DNA from: Glandiceps talaboti
Lineage: Eukaryota; Hemichordata; Enteropneusta; Spengelidae
DNA length: 64,000 bases
Direction of reading: 5' to 3'
Assembly: GCF_964340395.1 (NCBI RefSeq)
Contig: NC_135567.1
Location: 17,142,806 to 17,206,805 of the forward strand
Shown here: positions 25,501-33,089 of the stretch, one piece after another
How the letters are laid out: every line of letters begins with the position of its first letter
Numbering within the stretch: the stretch's first letter is position 1
Made by a program: the position numbers and the translations under genes
Notes under the pieces: model-generated
Told to the model about the DNA's origin: nothing
The model's input: only the letters and a program-made list of their open reading frames with translations
Databases searched by the model: none

Positions 25501-26650
25501 TTGGCACACCACTGACTCACACAATTTCTAGTGACGCACCAAAATTTGGTGTTCCCCTATCTCTTACTATGTGGTGGCTCACAAGAAATGCCAGTTTTTA
25601 TCATACTGACCCACAACAACAACATTTGGCTATCATTAGAGGGCACTCTGCCCACGATATATAAGTGCTAGTGTGGGGTACGTTTGCACGAGTGTGTGCA
25701 GTGTTCTCTGCACCCGTACTTTCACGAAACACTGTAAGCACGAATACCCCCTTAGTACCCACACCGGAACTCACGTGTCATGGGGTTCTGTTATTATTAT
25801 GTTTATCTAAAAGTACATGCTATATGAATTTTTTTGTGTTTTTGAATTCCAGGATGTATTCCGAGAACTGCTAAATTTATCGGCAAAAGCCAGGGAATCG
25901 TACCGGGACATGGTCACAAAATATCAACAGGAACTAGAGTCGCAAAATGTGGCAAGAATTTCCAAACACCGACAACATATGGGGCACAATAGAAACTTGT
26001 CTAATTGTAGTGGTATCTCGTTTAGTAGTGTCATCTCAGAACCAATATCGGAAAATTATCCTGATCCGGAACCGGAATTAGATGAGCATGGACGGGAAAT
26101 CGAAACGAGTGATCAAACTAATATTGATGCAGCTTTAGCACAGACATTACACTTGTCGAGCGTCGATGTCGGAAAAACCGTAATGACGGATGTGTTGAAT
26201 AGTTTTGAAGAGAGCGAGATACGGACAGAAATGGATGCTTCGAATACTACGCTTAAAGCGATGGGAGAGGATGAAGAAGACGAAGAGGAATCTGATGATG
26301 AGGAATTAGATGATGATGAGATTTGTGAGGAGGATGAGGAGGAGGAAGATGAAGAAGAAGATGATGGGGAGAAAGTGTGTGATTCTTCCTATAAAACTGT
26401 AGATAAGGAACGTATTGTAAGCTGGGTTGCGGAAGCGCAAAGCTGTATCAGTTCCCTGGAGATAGCGGACATCGAAGACGACACCAAGGTATCAGACACT
26501 AAAACTAAGTCCAAACTAGAGGCTGTACAAAACGATGACAAGAATGTGATCGGGAATGGTTGTCATGACAACCAGATGACGTCGTCAACAACAACAACGA
26601 CAAGCCAGGCGGACATTAACCTTAGTAAATGTAAATCTTTATCTAGTTAG
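7291..26650 (+). CDS. SECISBP2L: SECIS-binding protein 2 family gene (SECISBP2/SECISBP2L-like), 12 recognised exons
   Basis: The family binds the SECIS hairpin of selenoprotein mRNAs through an L7Ae-type domain and promotes selenocysteine insertion at UGA. The exons read, with GT donors, AG acceptors and matching phases: 7291-7544, 8315-8573, 9480-9630, 13411-14375, 15385-15660, 15993-16151, 22228-22483, 23066-23267, 23884-23984, 24421-24534, 25127-25281, 25853-26650. They total 3690 nt, a multiple of three. Recognisable motifs in order are SAEVEPFVP, DVRWQQ, VDASQQTDFP, DSDSGYSSPKH, QEYSEI, FDLGDMLAALE, NPLDSSAP with VILREREEKK (equivalent of the SECIS-binding IILKE segment), RFREYCNQVL, RRLVMGLREVTKHL, VPFVFALGRKALGRAVNKL, VPVSVVGVFNYDGA, SFSSVISEPISE and a C-terminal RIVSWVAEAQ. 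It mixes features of both vertebrate paralogs, as expected of an unduplicated ancestor. The start codon exon is not seen. Splice boundaries are my assignment from consensus and phase. Confidence 0.93.
7970..8253. mobile_element. MITE family C, full-length copy
   Basis: A 284-bp element with near-perfect terminal inverted repeats of about 20 bp (CATTCAGGGCT at the left, AGCCCTGAATG at the right). It sits in the intron between exons A and B, ending 61 bp before exon B. Related copies are at 4153, 10322 (fragment) and 16354. Confidence 0.88.
8315..8573 (+). CDS. SECISBP2L: SECISBP2-like exon B
   Basis: Acceptor TTTTTTTCAG at 8305-8314; donor AAG|GTAGGT at 8574. It carries DVRWQQ followed by a Pro/Tyr-rich stretch (YPGYYPGYTVNPYTGGY), comparable to the Pro/Tyr-rich region of the vertebrate proteins. 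It starts in phase 2 and ends in phase 0. This region is probably disordered. Confidence 0.9.
9043..9316. mobile_element. CpG-richer inverted-repeat element
   Basis: The ends are roughly complementary (CCGTCTACACGG and AATCCTACC...GGTAGGAT at the left; ATCCTACCTCAGGTAGGAC and GTGTAGATGG at the right). Internal GTCCTGA-type repeats are frequent. It is more GC-rich than the flanking intron. Probably a MITE; only one copy is seen here. Confidence 0.55.
9480..9630 (+). CDS. SECISBP2L: SECISBP2-like exon C
   Basis: Acceptor TTTTGGCAG at 9471-9479; donor ACAG|GTAGAA at 9631. It encodes a basic stretch (NNRRRNRSQ) and ends TVIFVDASQQT, which continues across the splice as DFPDDLAS, matching the vertebrate order. 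It ends in phase 1. Confidence 0.92.
9705..10010 (-). mobile_element. tRNA-derived SINE with duplicated tRNA-like head
   Basis: On the minus strand GTGGCCGAGTGGTTAAAC resembles a polymerase III A box of a Ser/Leu-type tRNA, and GGGTTCAAACCC resembles a B box. The tRNA-like head appears twice (about 9846-9910 and 9945-10010). The body contains the GGAAACTGGAGTACCCAGG segment common in invertebrate SINE-like repeats, also seen at 33755-33810. Confidence 0.65.
10105..10321. repeat. About 64-bp tandem repeat with adjoining MITE C fragment
   Basis: The unit contains TATAGAACTACATTGGTAAT and AGAACCCTGGTGTGTCTAGA. It is followed directly at 10322-10384 by a fragment of MITE family C. The same repeat-plus-MITE order recurs at 16157-16615, so the pair moved or duplicated as a block. 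Confidence 0.8.
11560..11757. mobile_element. Foldback element, partial copy
   Basis: Matches the right half of the foldback family at 12519, 22697 and 56968 (GACTTGGTATATG, CCAAAATAAATACCCA, CCATATGGCCACTTT). The left arm is missing. Confidence 0.6.
11865..12200. repeat. Degenerate tandem triplicate, about 135-bp unit
   Basis: Units share GGATCATTCCTGTTATCAT, TATGGATGGAC.AGTCCATTATT and GGTGGTAAACA. Located in the intron between exons C and D. Confidence 0.75.
12519..12846. mobile_element. Foldback MITE, full-length copy 1
   Basis: Two arms of about 150 bp are imperfect inverted repeats. The left starts TTAAAGTCACCATATGGATG; the right ends GTCCATGTGGTCACTTTAA. Two further full copies (22697-23032, 56968-57306) share size and arms. 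An RNA from this DNA would form a long hairpin. Confidence 0.75.
13411..14375 (+). CDS. SECISBP2L: SECISBP2-like exon D (large, low-complexity)
   Basis: Acceptor CATTGCAG at 13403-13410; donor ATCACAG|GTATGT at 14376. It opens DFPDDLASQS and carries VDSDSGYSSPKH, both family landmarks. The rest is rich in Ser, Thr, Asn, Gln and Lys with KSKGN and KKKKPRKRNKSK basic patches, consistent with the disordered N-terminal half. The reading frame stays open beyond the donor, but that extension (VCMAALIT...) is intron. Confidence 0.93.
14415..14985. repeat. 100-bp tandem repeat, nearly 6 copies
   Basis: The unit begins GCTCAGTGCTAACACTAGG and includes GGAAGGGTTAATGCCTGTA. It begins 40 bp after the exon D donor. 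Confidence 0.88.
15076..15384 (+). repeat. Tandem copies of the exon E splice acceptor
   Basis: The segment TTGCAGGAACCAGTAC, which spans the exon E acceptor and first coding bases, recurs at about 15081, 15159, 15226 and 15302, ahead of the functional site at 15381-15385. The copies are separated by TTTCAAATTTCAAA-rich spacers and a shared TTTTGAATGGAATTGTG lead. Four upstream AG|GAACCAGTA decoys therefore precede the true acceptor. Confidence 0.9.
15385..15660 (+). CDS. SECISBP2L: SECISBP2-like exon E
   Basis: The acceptor is the last of five tandem GCAG|GAACCAGTA copies, chosen because only this one opens into the conserved frame. The donor is GAG|GTGAGT at 15661. It encodes KKRRKKALLATQAAAQEYSEI and MPIQFDLGDMLAALE, strongly family-specific segments at the start of the SECIS-interaction region. 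Phase 0 at both ends. Confidence 0.95.
15631..15850 (+). repeat. 63-bp tandem copies of the exon E 3' end and donor
   Basis: GATCTTGGAGATATGTTAGC recurs at 15631 (exon), 15694 and 15757, with a fragment near 15810. The donor GAG|GTGAGTTTAGAAG becomes GAGTCAAGTTTAGAAG and then GAGTTGAGTTTAC, so the GT is lost in the downstream copies. The 63-bp period is a multiple of three. Confidence 0.9.
15993..16151 (+). CDS. SECISBP2L: SECISBP2-like exon F
   Basis: Acceptor TTACCTTAG at 15984-15992; donor GAA|GTAAGT at 16152. It reads KQQKQEQKSKQTNKEVKL, continuing LAALE as in the vertebrate LAALEKQQ segment, then an Ala/Val/Pro-rich stretch and PKPKKKE. Phase 0 at both ends. Confidence 0.9.
16157..16345. 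repeat. About 64-bp tandem repeat, second locus
   Basis: Same unit as 10105-10321 (AGAACCCTGGTGTGTCTAGA), again followed by MITE family C at 16354. It starts six bases inside the intron after the exon F donor. Confidence 0.8.
16354..16615. mobile_element. MITE family C, copy 4
   Basis: Begins TAGGGCTTGAAGTTTACATG and ends AGTTTTGAGCTCTAG. The interior matches 7970-8253, with small deletions. Confidence 0.75.
17335..17655. repeat. About 54-bp minisatellite, 6 copies
   Basis: The unit contains GTATCTAGACTACCAAATTA and AGTAGTCCAAGG. Two variants (GGCACATAG and GGTATAG) are interspersed. Intronic. Confidence 0.85.
18510..19256. repeat. 62-bp minisatellite, 12 copies
   Basis: The unit begins ATGTACAATAGACTACAACA and ends with CATATACCCAAAACACTAGT-type sequence. 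Both strands are open through it, giving artefactual ORFs. Intronic between exons F and G. Confidence 0.92.
19413..20010. repeat. Direct repeat of about 140 bp, 450 bp apart
   Basis: CTTGCCAGAGAGG.TACTATTC through GTAACTTGAGTAATGAGAAA occurs at about 19427-19557 and 19880-20008. Large intron; no gene seen. Confidence 0.75.
20421..20681 (-). mobile_element. MITE family B, composite (full plus partial copy)
   Basis: A full reverse copy (20421-20585) is followed directly by a truncated copy (20586-20681). The junction CTTAGAGGGCACACTCACCA matches, on the opposite strand, the junction at 25478-25490. Confidence 0.8.
20964..21127 (+). mobile_element. MITE family B, copy 3
   Basis: A diverged full-length copy from TTGCCCTCAGCC to ATCATTAGACAGCACAC. 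The interior CTCCTATCTCTTACTGTGTGG matches the other copies apart from point changes. Confidence 0.75.
21990..22145. repeat. About 24-bp tandem repeat upstream of exon G
   Basis: The unit is roughly CCCCAGTGTCATTCTTGTAT, about seven degenerate copies. It ends some 80 bp before the exon G acceptor. Confidence 0.75.
22228..22483 (+). CDS. SECISBP2L: SECISBP2-like exon G (SECIS-interaction segment)
   Basis: Acceptor CACTTTCAG at 22219-22227; donor GATG|GTAAGA at 22484. It reads NPLDSSAPLKRGKEREV and then KPSALKRVILREREEKK. NPLDSSAP matches SECISBP2, and VILRE corresponds to the IILKE motif required for SECIS binding in mammals. An acidic tract (EEVIEEDDEEDT) follows. It ends in phase 1. Confidence 0.95.
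22697..23032. mobile_element. Foldback MITE, full-length copy 2
   Basis: The left arm AAAGTGCCCATATTGATGAG and right arm CATCCATATGGTCACTTTAA are inverted repeats. It lies entirely in the intron between exons G and H, ending 33 bp before exon H. Confidence 0.75.
23066..23267 (+). CDS. SECISBP2L: SECISBP2-like exon H
   Basis: Acceptor TTCTGTAG at 23058-23065; donor AGAGA|GTAAGT at 23268. It encodes a Ser/Pro-rich stretch (SPLSPGSPLSSGLPSP) then YIHSRRFRE, which continues as YCNQVL. It ends in phase 2. Confidence 0.93.
23240..23650 (+). repeat. About 110-bp tandem copies of the exon H 3' end and donor
   Basis: CATAGCCGTAGATTTAGAGA plus the donor GTAAGTAATCG at 23268 is repeated intact near 23349-23386. 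More decayed copies lie near 23455, 23535 and 23625. Spacers share GCGACAC.CTCTGTCACAAAG and CTCAGCGGTTG. The second donor is a perfect duplicate. Confidence 0.9.
23691..23830 (+). pseudogene. Decayed tandem copy of exon I
   Basis: After a polypyrimidine stretch and TACAG (to 23757), TTGTTGTAATCAGGTGCTTG and AAGGATATTGAT closely match exon I but then hit TAA in frame. A fragment of the exon I 3' end (TGTAGATTTCAAGATAGA) precedes it at about 23692. The intact exon starts 126 bp later. Confidence 0.85.
23884..23984 (+). CDS. SECISBP2L: SECISBP2-like exon I
   Basis: Acceptor TTTGTACAG at 23875-23883. The donor is CCCA|GTAAGG at 23985, chosen over the overlapping AAG|GTACGT because only it keeps frame into exon J. 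It reads YCNQVLDKDIDACCTTLLQ and RFQDRQYHKDP, the conserved start of the RNA-binding domain. Ends in phase 1. Confidence 0.92.
24293..24392. mobile_element. Foldback element, right-arm fragment
   Basis: CCAAAATAAATACCATCCACATGGCCACT matches the right arm of the foldback family at a few mismatches. It sits 28 bp ahead of exon J. Confidence 0.5.
24421..24534 (+). CDS. SECISBP2L: SECISBP2-like exon J (L7Ae-type domain)
   Basis: Acceptor ATTTTACAG at 24412-24420; donor AGAG|GTAAGT at 24535. It reads KSKRRLVMGLREVTKHLRL and KKIKCIVISPNLERIQSR, the first part of the L7Ae/L30e-type kink-turn-binding domain. Ends in phase 1. Confidence 0.95.
24585..24840. repeat. Compound (CA/CAGA/CATA)n microsatellite
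   Basis: Mixed ACAC, ACAG and ACAT runs begin about 50 bp after exon J. ORFs through it on both strands are artefacts. Confidence 0.95.
25127..25281 (+). CDS. SECISBP2L: SECISBP2-like exon K (L7Ae-type domain core)
   Basis: Acceptor CATTGTCAG at 25118-25126; donor GAA|GTAAGT at 25282. It reads GGLDDVLDVIIGLATDQG, VPFVFALGRKALGRAVNKL and VPVSVVGVFNYDGAE, the most conserved part of the family, including the FALGRKALGR RNA-contact segment. Ends in phase 0. Confidence 0.97.
25385..25648 (+). mobile_element. MITE family B, composite (partial plus full copy)
   Basis: A truncated copy (25385-25480) joins a full copy (25482-25648) at GTGGTGAGTGTGCCCTCTAA, the same junction as the 20421-20681 composite. 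Located between exons K and L. Confidence 0.82.
25853..26650 (+). CDS. SECISBP2L: SECISBP2-like terminal coding exon L
   Basis: Acceptor TTGAATTCCAG at 25842-25852; stop TAG at 26648-26650. It finishes the RNA-binding domain (DVFRELLNLSAKARESYRDM), then HMGHNRN and ISFSSVISEPISE, which match the vertebrate C-terminal conserved block. A long acidic tract (EEDEEDEEESDDEELDDDE) and RIVSWVAEAQSCISSLEI follow. This layout is that of the long C-terminus of SECISBP2L. Confidence 0.95.
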   Translation, partial: DVFRELLNLSAKARESYRDMVTKYQQELESQNVARISKHRQHMGHNRNLSNCSGISFSSVISEPISENYPDPEPELDEHGREIETSDQTNIDAALAQTLHLSSVDVGKTVMTDVLNSFEESEIRTEMDASNTTLKAMGEDEEDEEESDDEELDDDEICEEDEEEEDEEEDDGEKVCDSSYKTVDKERIVSWVAEAQSCISSLEIADIEDDTKVSDTKTKSKLEAVQNDDKNVIGNGCHDNQMTSSTTTTTSQADINLSKCKSLSS

Positions 26651-28000
26651 CATATAGGCGTGAACACTTTTAGAGTACACTATACTGTTAACGATAGATG
26701 TAGCAATTGGACATTTTTTGTATTTTTCACCATGTCTCCAAGTGGATTTATTCATAACTAGAGTAACGCGAGTGACTTGTTTGGCGCATGTCTATACGTA
26801 TCCAGATTTTATGTAGGTCTAAATATTTCCCCCAAAAAATAATAATAATATTAATAAAAATCACAAATGAATTTTGTGTGTTTTGATATACTTACGATAA
26901 CAAGATCAAATCAATTGAAAACAATCAATGAGATGTTATTCTCGCGTATTTTTATGATAGTAGTTGGTCTGCGGGCGCTGGAAATTCTCCTCGTTGTGGT
27001 ACGACTCGTTACCCCCACGGGCGGGATATTCATGAGAGTTTTCTTGAAATTCGATTCTAACGCCTGCAGATTGATACAAGGTGATTATGTTGATGAACCA
27101 TTGCAGTGGAAATATCTGAAATTAAATTTTTTGTTTTTCTGTTTTTGTATAAAAAAAACAACATCAGGTACTTGTATTCTTGCTTTGAGCATTGGAGTAT
27201 TTTTGTGAATTTTTCTTGTGAATTTTTCTGTGTATGTTCGTTGGTTCGTACATAAAAAGCTCTATGTTCACTACATCGATATGTCTTTTAAAATATAACA
27301 TCAGAATTAGAGTATAGTATATTACAGCTGCGTCCATCAACAGACAGCGTCTGTTCCCGTTTCTTTAGAAAAAAATATTTTTTCTGGTGAGCGGTTTTTT
27401 GCGCGACAGTTTGTACAGTTACTACAATCCCAGTTTGCAGGGCACTCAGTCTCCCAGTATGTATGATGAACATCAGCCGAGTTGTGACGCGTCATTTGAA
27501 TGGAGTCGTTGGTTGAATACGTTTAAAGTACAGCTAGACGTTTTATTTTGTTGACATTTATGTCGTTAACGCTCACTAGGATATCGGTGCAGTTCACCCC
27601 TGTTGTGACCTCTGTGTGACCCAACATGTTTACATCTGGGCGTTTTTAGAATTTCATGAAAAAATAGATGCCATTAACGCTCATTAGAATATCGGGGCAA
27701 TTCACCACTGTCAAGACCTCTGTGTGACCCAACGTGTTTACATATGGGTGTTTTTAGAGGTACGTAAGAAAAAATGTCATTTAGTTAACGCTCAGTAGGA
27801 TATTGGTGCAATTCTCAACTTTTTGGACCTTTGTGCGATCAAGGAGCTTTTTTTACCTCTGGGCGTTTTTGGAGGAATGCGAGAAAAAGATGGTTTCTTC
27901 CAAATTTTTAAATTTTTTTTCAACATCTTAACGTCACATTGAGAGTCATAGAAAGTGTAAAATCGTGTTCTTGAAAGAGTTGTTATGGCAGCTAGGAACA
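26651..28000 (+). other. Probable 3' UTR and downstream of the SECISBP2-like gene
   Basis: AATAAA occurs at 26853-26858. A 111-bp triplicate follows at 27560-27895. No homologous exon was recognised. The 113-codon ORF at 26867-27208 has no domain and is not supported. Confidence 0.5.
27560..27895. repeat. About 111-bp tandem triplicate
   Basis: Units share TTAACGCTCA.TAG.ATAT.GG, GACCTCTGTGTGACCCAA and GGGCGTTTTTAGA. Copies start near 27563, 27674 and 27784, the last most decayed. Confidence 0.8.
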
Positions 28001-29048
28001 CAGTGGGACGACAAAAATGTCAAACTTTCTAATCTGGCATCAAAATTAAACAGAAAAATTCTGACTAAATTCATACACCATTTACTTCAGAAATGAGAGG
28101 ATATATCGAATCCTGCTGTACAAAAAAAATCAAACAATGTTCTTGTTCTGCGACTAAAACGACACGTCCATCTCACCCGTCACAGCCTGGTTGGTAATCG
28201 TACTTTTTAATTTGATAAATTATCTGTTTGTTTGTTTGTTTGTTATGTTTCCAGAGATTTACATGCTTGTTAAGAGGAATTTTGTATATAGAGTGAATTT
28301 GTAGGTTGCTGTACGGTTTAGAAACTTCAATATATTCCCGCCAAATTATTGAACAAAAATCCTTATATTTCTGTAACATTTTGTCACATATTCTTATATT
28401 TCTGCAACTTTTTCACATCCTGCAACTTTTTGTCGCATTCATTCTTTATTTTAGGTTGGTATCGTAGAAAATATCCATATTTATGAATTAATATCAAAAT
28501 TTTGGTCCAAAATGATCATTTTTGTGACATATTTTTCATAAAAAGTGGAGCTGCTTTTATTTTTTTGTTGTGCATGTCCAGTAGTGAATGTGTAATAGTT
28601 GTTAATATAGAATGTAAAACTAGTGCTAAAATTTGCACGCTTTTCTCTCTGTGACTGGTATAAATAAAATGACCAAAGTGTTTGCAATAATACTGTTTAA
28701 GATTTGTAAATTTGTTCAGAGTTGTCTAAACATTAATATTCTGTCAACAAGATGGACAGAAATCATCTACCTTCTTATTCTGTGCGTCCCACTTTTTCAA
28801 TATTACATTTAAAAATAAGTTTTTTCCACCAGACCTTTGACCTTTGAACCCAGGTTGACCTGCACGGAAGATACTTGCATCTTTCGGAATGTTTGTATAA
28901 CCCCTGAAGTAGAGGTTAAAGGTCACCGACATATCTACATTAAGTATTTCCTGTTTTAACCTTGATGTTTATTTTAAATTTTTAAGACTACCCAGGGAAA
29001 TTTTTGGTCATTTTAGTTCTGGTCCAACAGGGTGAGCCATCTTGATCA

Positions 29049-29320
29049 ATTTGCATATTCATCATACTTTGCATATTAGTGCATTTCTAACCTGGGTTAG
29101 TGAAATATGCATTTCGTGCATTTCTAACCTGGGTTGGTGTAATTTGCATATTAGTGCAGTTCTAACATAGGCAGGGGTAATTTGCATATTAGTGCATTTC
29201 TTACCTGGGTTCATGGAATTTGAATATTAATGCATTATTACCTGGGCTGGTGTAATTTGCATATTAGCGCATTTCTCACCTGGGTTGATGGAAAATGCAT
29301 ATTAGTGCATTCTTACCTGT
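29049..29320 (+). repeat. About 53-bp repeat carrying octamer motifs
   Basis: Degenerate units share TTTCTAACCTGGGTT.GTG and ATTTGCATATTAGTGCA. Perfect ATTTGCAT octamers, the POU/Oct site, lie at 29049, 29142, 29180 and 29255, with near matches between. Confidence 0.75.
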
Positions 29321-29777
29321 GCTGGTGGCTCTTTACATGTTGTGAGATAAGTATTCTGTATTCTGTCCTCTGTCCTGTCATTGTGCCATCATCCCATAAC
29401 TTTTGAAATTCATAAGAAAACTTGTGTTTCTATGGCAACCGAGTGAAACTGTACCAAACTTCTTAAAATCAATTTATATATGCTATGTTAATTTATTCGT
29501 AAGATATTGAGATGTTTTTTTTGATACAGGAACTATTTTGGTTTTCGCTTATACAATGTCCCAAGCTTTTGAGGAAAAAATTTAATAACAAAGAGAAGTT
29601 CCATTTTCTCAGCAACGATACCGGCATAAACACTGTCAACGAACAGTACCCTTGCATATGCAAAATTTTAAGTTGCAATGTGTGGCTTTACCACCCCTCT
29701 ATCTCCAAAATGGAATAGCCTATGGGTGAAATACAATGGGAATGTTCCATTCTCTGGCAATCAAGATCCCAGTTTAT

Positions 29778-30066
29778 TAAGATAGTCACAAACTAAAACT
29801 ATTGTTGTTAAATGTGGTAGATTACACAAGTGGGTGATAGTGGTTCCTCTGTTGTATTATTCTAATCACCCTGTGATCAAGACAGTGTAAACATTGGAAT
29901 CCCAGGACACTACACTGCAAGGTCACGGAAATCATCAGAAATGTCACCCAACTTGATGTATCAGTAATACTGAGTCAACAGAACAGAAATGTAAAATTAA
30001 ACCGACACCCATTGAATGGCATATATCAAAACGTCATAACGATAGTTTTGGTTTGTGTCTGTCTTA
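29778..30066. mobile_element. MITE family E, copy 1
   Basis: Terminal inverted repeats TAAGATAGTCACAAACTAAA and TTTGGTTTGTGTCTGTCTTA. The second copy is at 62775-63044. The interior shares GGTAGAT.ACACAAGTGGGTG. Confidence 0.8.
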
Positions 30067-30532
30067 AACCGAAACCTTGGTTGCCAGAGTAGTAGAAAAG
30101 ACAGAGGGGTGGACTAACAGTAGCAATTGTGTGAGGTAGCTATATTTTTTTTTTAGCCTTGGAACGAAAAAGCAACATTCCTTTAATTTTCGAGTGACAC
30201 GAGATTATGTTTCTTCATATTTACGTTACCTGCAGTATCTGCAGTACCTGTACACTGGGTGCAAAAAAAACGTTATTTTCAGGGAATTTATAATTTCCCA
30301 TTTCAACTAGTGACACGTTCATATCACATTTACTACTGTGTTATGTCATACATGTTTTTTTTAAAAAAACAAAGTTACTGTCATGACGATATCAGAGTCC
30401 TAAATAGAAATGGGTCAATATGTAATATTTATTTGGTCACAAAATTTCAACAAAAAAATTATGGTAAGATTTTAGAGGATGGATTTTCAGCTTGATCCAG
30501 TTTGGCCCTTCCACACCCACACGTGATGGTTG

Positions 30533-30860
30533 TGAACAGCGCCACCTAGTGGTAGTGAACAACGCCACCTAGTGGTAGTTGTGAACAGCACCATCTAAAT
30601 GGTAGTTTTTAAAAGTTTAATCTATTGTGAACAGCACCATCTACATAGTTGTGAACAGCGCCACCTAGTGGTAGTTATTGTGAACAGCGCCACCTAGTGG
30701 TAGTTGATGTGAACAGAGCCACCAAGTGGTACTTGTTAAGAGCACCATCTAGTGGTAGTTGTGTACAGCACCACTAAGTGGTAGTTATTGTGAACAGCGC
30801 CACCTAGTGGTAGTTGTTGTGAACAGTGCTGCCACCTAGTGGTACTTGTTAAGAGCACTA
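30533..30860 (-). promoter_or_regulatory. Array of 11 CTCF-like core motifs
   Basis: The sequence AACAGCGCCACCTAGTGGTAG recurs in head-to-tail order. On the minus strand the best copies read CCACTAGGTGGCGCT, an exact match to the bilaterian CTCF core. Six of the eleven copies carry an intact GCCACCTAGTGG; the rest have one to several changes. All share one orientation. Binding is inferred, not shown. Confidence 0.65.
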
Positions 30861-31211
30861 CCGGGGCACACGCATCTTAAAGTATAGCATTAGTATTCAG
30901 AATTCTTAAGTGCCATCTTGTTTTCGCAAGATGAATAATTTCACGTTGGCTCAAGGTCTAGATTCCAGCAGCCTTGTGAAAACCTAGTTCCCCCAGCCTT
31001 CTGAAAATTTACTGAGGTCCTCAGGTTACTAAAAATTAACACCGTCTACAAAGTCTGCAGAAAATTAACATTGGTTCCCCCCCCCCCTCTCCCAAACTAA
31101 TGAAAATCCAGCCCATAATATGATTTAAAAAGTAATCGCAGAATATTCAGTTTTTACTTTGTCATCCTTTCCCTTTGGTTATGATAGAACACTGGATAAA
31201 AACCTATCAAA

Positions 31212-31500
31212 AGTCTATCAAATAGGCCATTTCAGACTGCAAACTGGAAATTGTGAATACAGCGCCCTCGCTCAAAGTGGGGGTATCATATCATCACCCC
31301 ATAGCACCGTTTCTGAAGAGCTTTGTCCCTTGGTATTCTGTAGAAGTGTAAATCAGGTTTTTTTTTTGTAATGCTCAGACATCGAGGAAAGCAGTACTCT
31401 ATGATCAACCAAGTAACCTATGCCATGTGTAACCCCAAGGTACACACAGACAGGAAGTAGAGCGCCACCATGTGGCAACTTTTGGAAAGGCCTATTGATC
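31212..31500 (+). mobile_element. Dispersed repeat family A, forward copy
   Basis: Reverse complement of 4611-4875. It includes CAGCGCCCTCGCTCAAA and GAGCGCCACCATGTGGCAAC, the latter itself CTCF-like. No coding capacity. Confidence 0.7.
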
Positions 31501-31969
31501 TTGTACTCTGACAGCCCGAACCTTAATATCAGCATCTCATTCATGCCAACTGAGAGATTTTTAAAAGAATTATGGCACTCAATCATTCATTGGGGTAGTG
31601 TCTTACAGTTTTGCCTAGTTGAACAAACATCATAGTTTGTGATATATATACTGTGCTGGAATACCTTCATGGGAAAACCCAATGGATGGTGTCAGTGGTG
31701 AAGTGAAAACACAGGGCGTACACCTTACTGGGACACCCATAAGAGAAACCCAATGTCTTTGAGTGTATAGAATATTGAATTAACGGGCACAAGCTGAGCT
31801 TGTAAGTTTTTTTGGCATCACTTTTGGTACACATTCAAAAAGTACTTTATAGTATCTACGTACTAAAACTCAGCTTGTGATACTTTGAAATGTATGACAT
31901 GTAAAGCACATCATAGACCCTCCATGTGGTCTATGAGCACATGTAATATAATAGTAGTCATCTCTCACT

Positions 31970-32415
31970 AAAAATTGGGCAACTTGTAACTGTAAATTGG
32001 GCCTCTTGTAACAGTGAATTGGACAACTAGTAACTAAAAATTGGGCAACTTGTAACTGTAAATTGGGCATCTTGTAACAGTAAAATGGACAACTAGTAAC
32101 AGTAAATTGGACAACTAGTAACTAAAAATTGGGCAACTTGTAACTGTAAATTGGGCATCTTGTAACAGTGAATTGGGCAACTTGTAACTGTAAATTGGGC
32201 AACTTGTAACCATAACTGGGCCTCTTGTAATCGTAAACTGGAGAACTTGTAACCATAAACTGGGCCTGTTGTAATCGTAAATTGGGCAACTTGTAACCAT
32301 AAACTGGGCTTCTTGTAACAGTAAATAGGACAACTAGTAACCATAAACTGGGCCTGTTGTAACTGTAAATTGAGCAACTTGTAATCATAAATTGGGCAAC
32401 TTGTAATCGTAAACT
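31970..32415. repeat. 22-bp minisatellite, about 20 copies
   Basis: The unit is TAACTGTAAATTGGGCAACT with variants (CATAAACTGGGCC, CAGTGAATTGG). Minus-strand ORFs across it read repeated QLQVAQF-type peptides and are artefacts. Confidence 0.9.
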
Positions 32416-33089
32416 GAAATAGACAACTTGTAGCTGTACATTGCCAATTTTAGTGACAGTGTGAAATTCATGGTGGAAGAATATTATACATTGCTTAAAA
32501 GTCATAAATGTATAAATGAATTTAATTAACATAAATTACTAATCATTAGCATAAATACATACTAATTTGTTACCAGGTGTACAGTGCATGGCATTGCAAG
32601 GTGAGACTGCTTCACAAGTCATAAAATTTGAATAATTGGAATAAATTAATGAATATAATTGGCATAAAAGACTGCTCATTAGCATGCATGAATACTAATT
32701 ACAATATTGTGCATTAGGTAAACTGCATGGTGCATAACTGAATATTTGTTACTAAGAACTCAATTGAATACCAGAAAAATACATAAATGAATATAATTAG
32801 CATACATGAATACTCATTAGCATACATGAATACTAATCAGTATTGTGTTATGTATTAGGTTGGGAAAGATAAAGATATCGGCCATAGTTGGGCAAGTTTG
32901 GATGTGCTGTAGAAATCCGGGTGTCTGACAGACTGTCATGCCCATCTCAACGCAAAAAAAAAGTCTGGTACATGTCTTCCGTGATTCAATCTGATGAAGG
33001 TTGACTTTCAATATAAAGACCAATATTGTCAATTCTGGGTGAATACTCTTTAAGGAAAACTCATTCATCACTTTAACAGATTACAGATC

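Noticed and set aside
26867-27208. 113-codon ORF after the SECISBP2-like stop
   Set aside because: No domain, composition like noncoding DNA, and lies in the probable 3' UTR.
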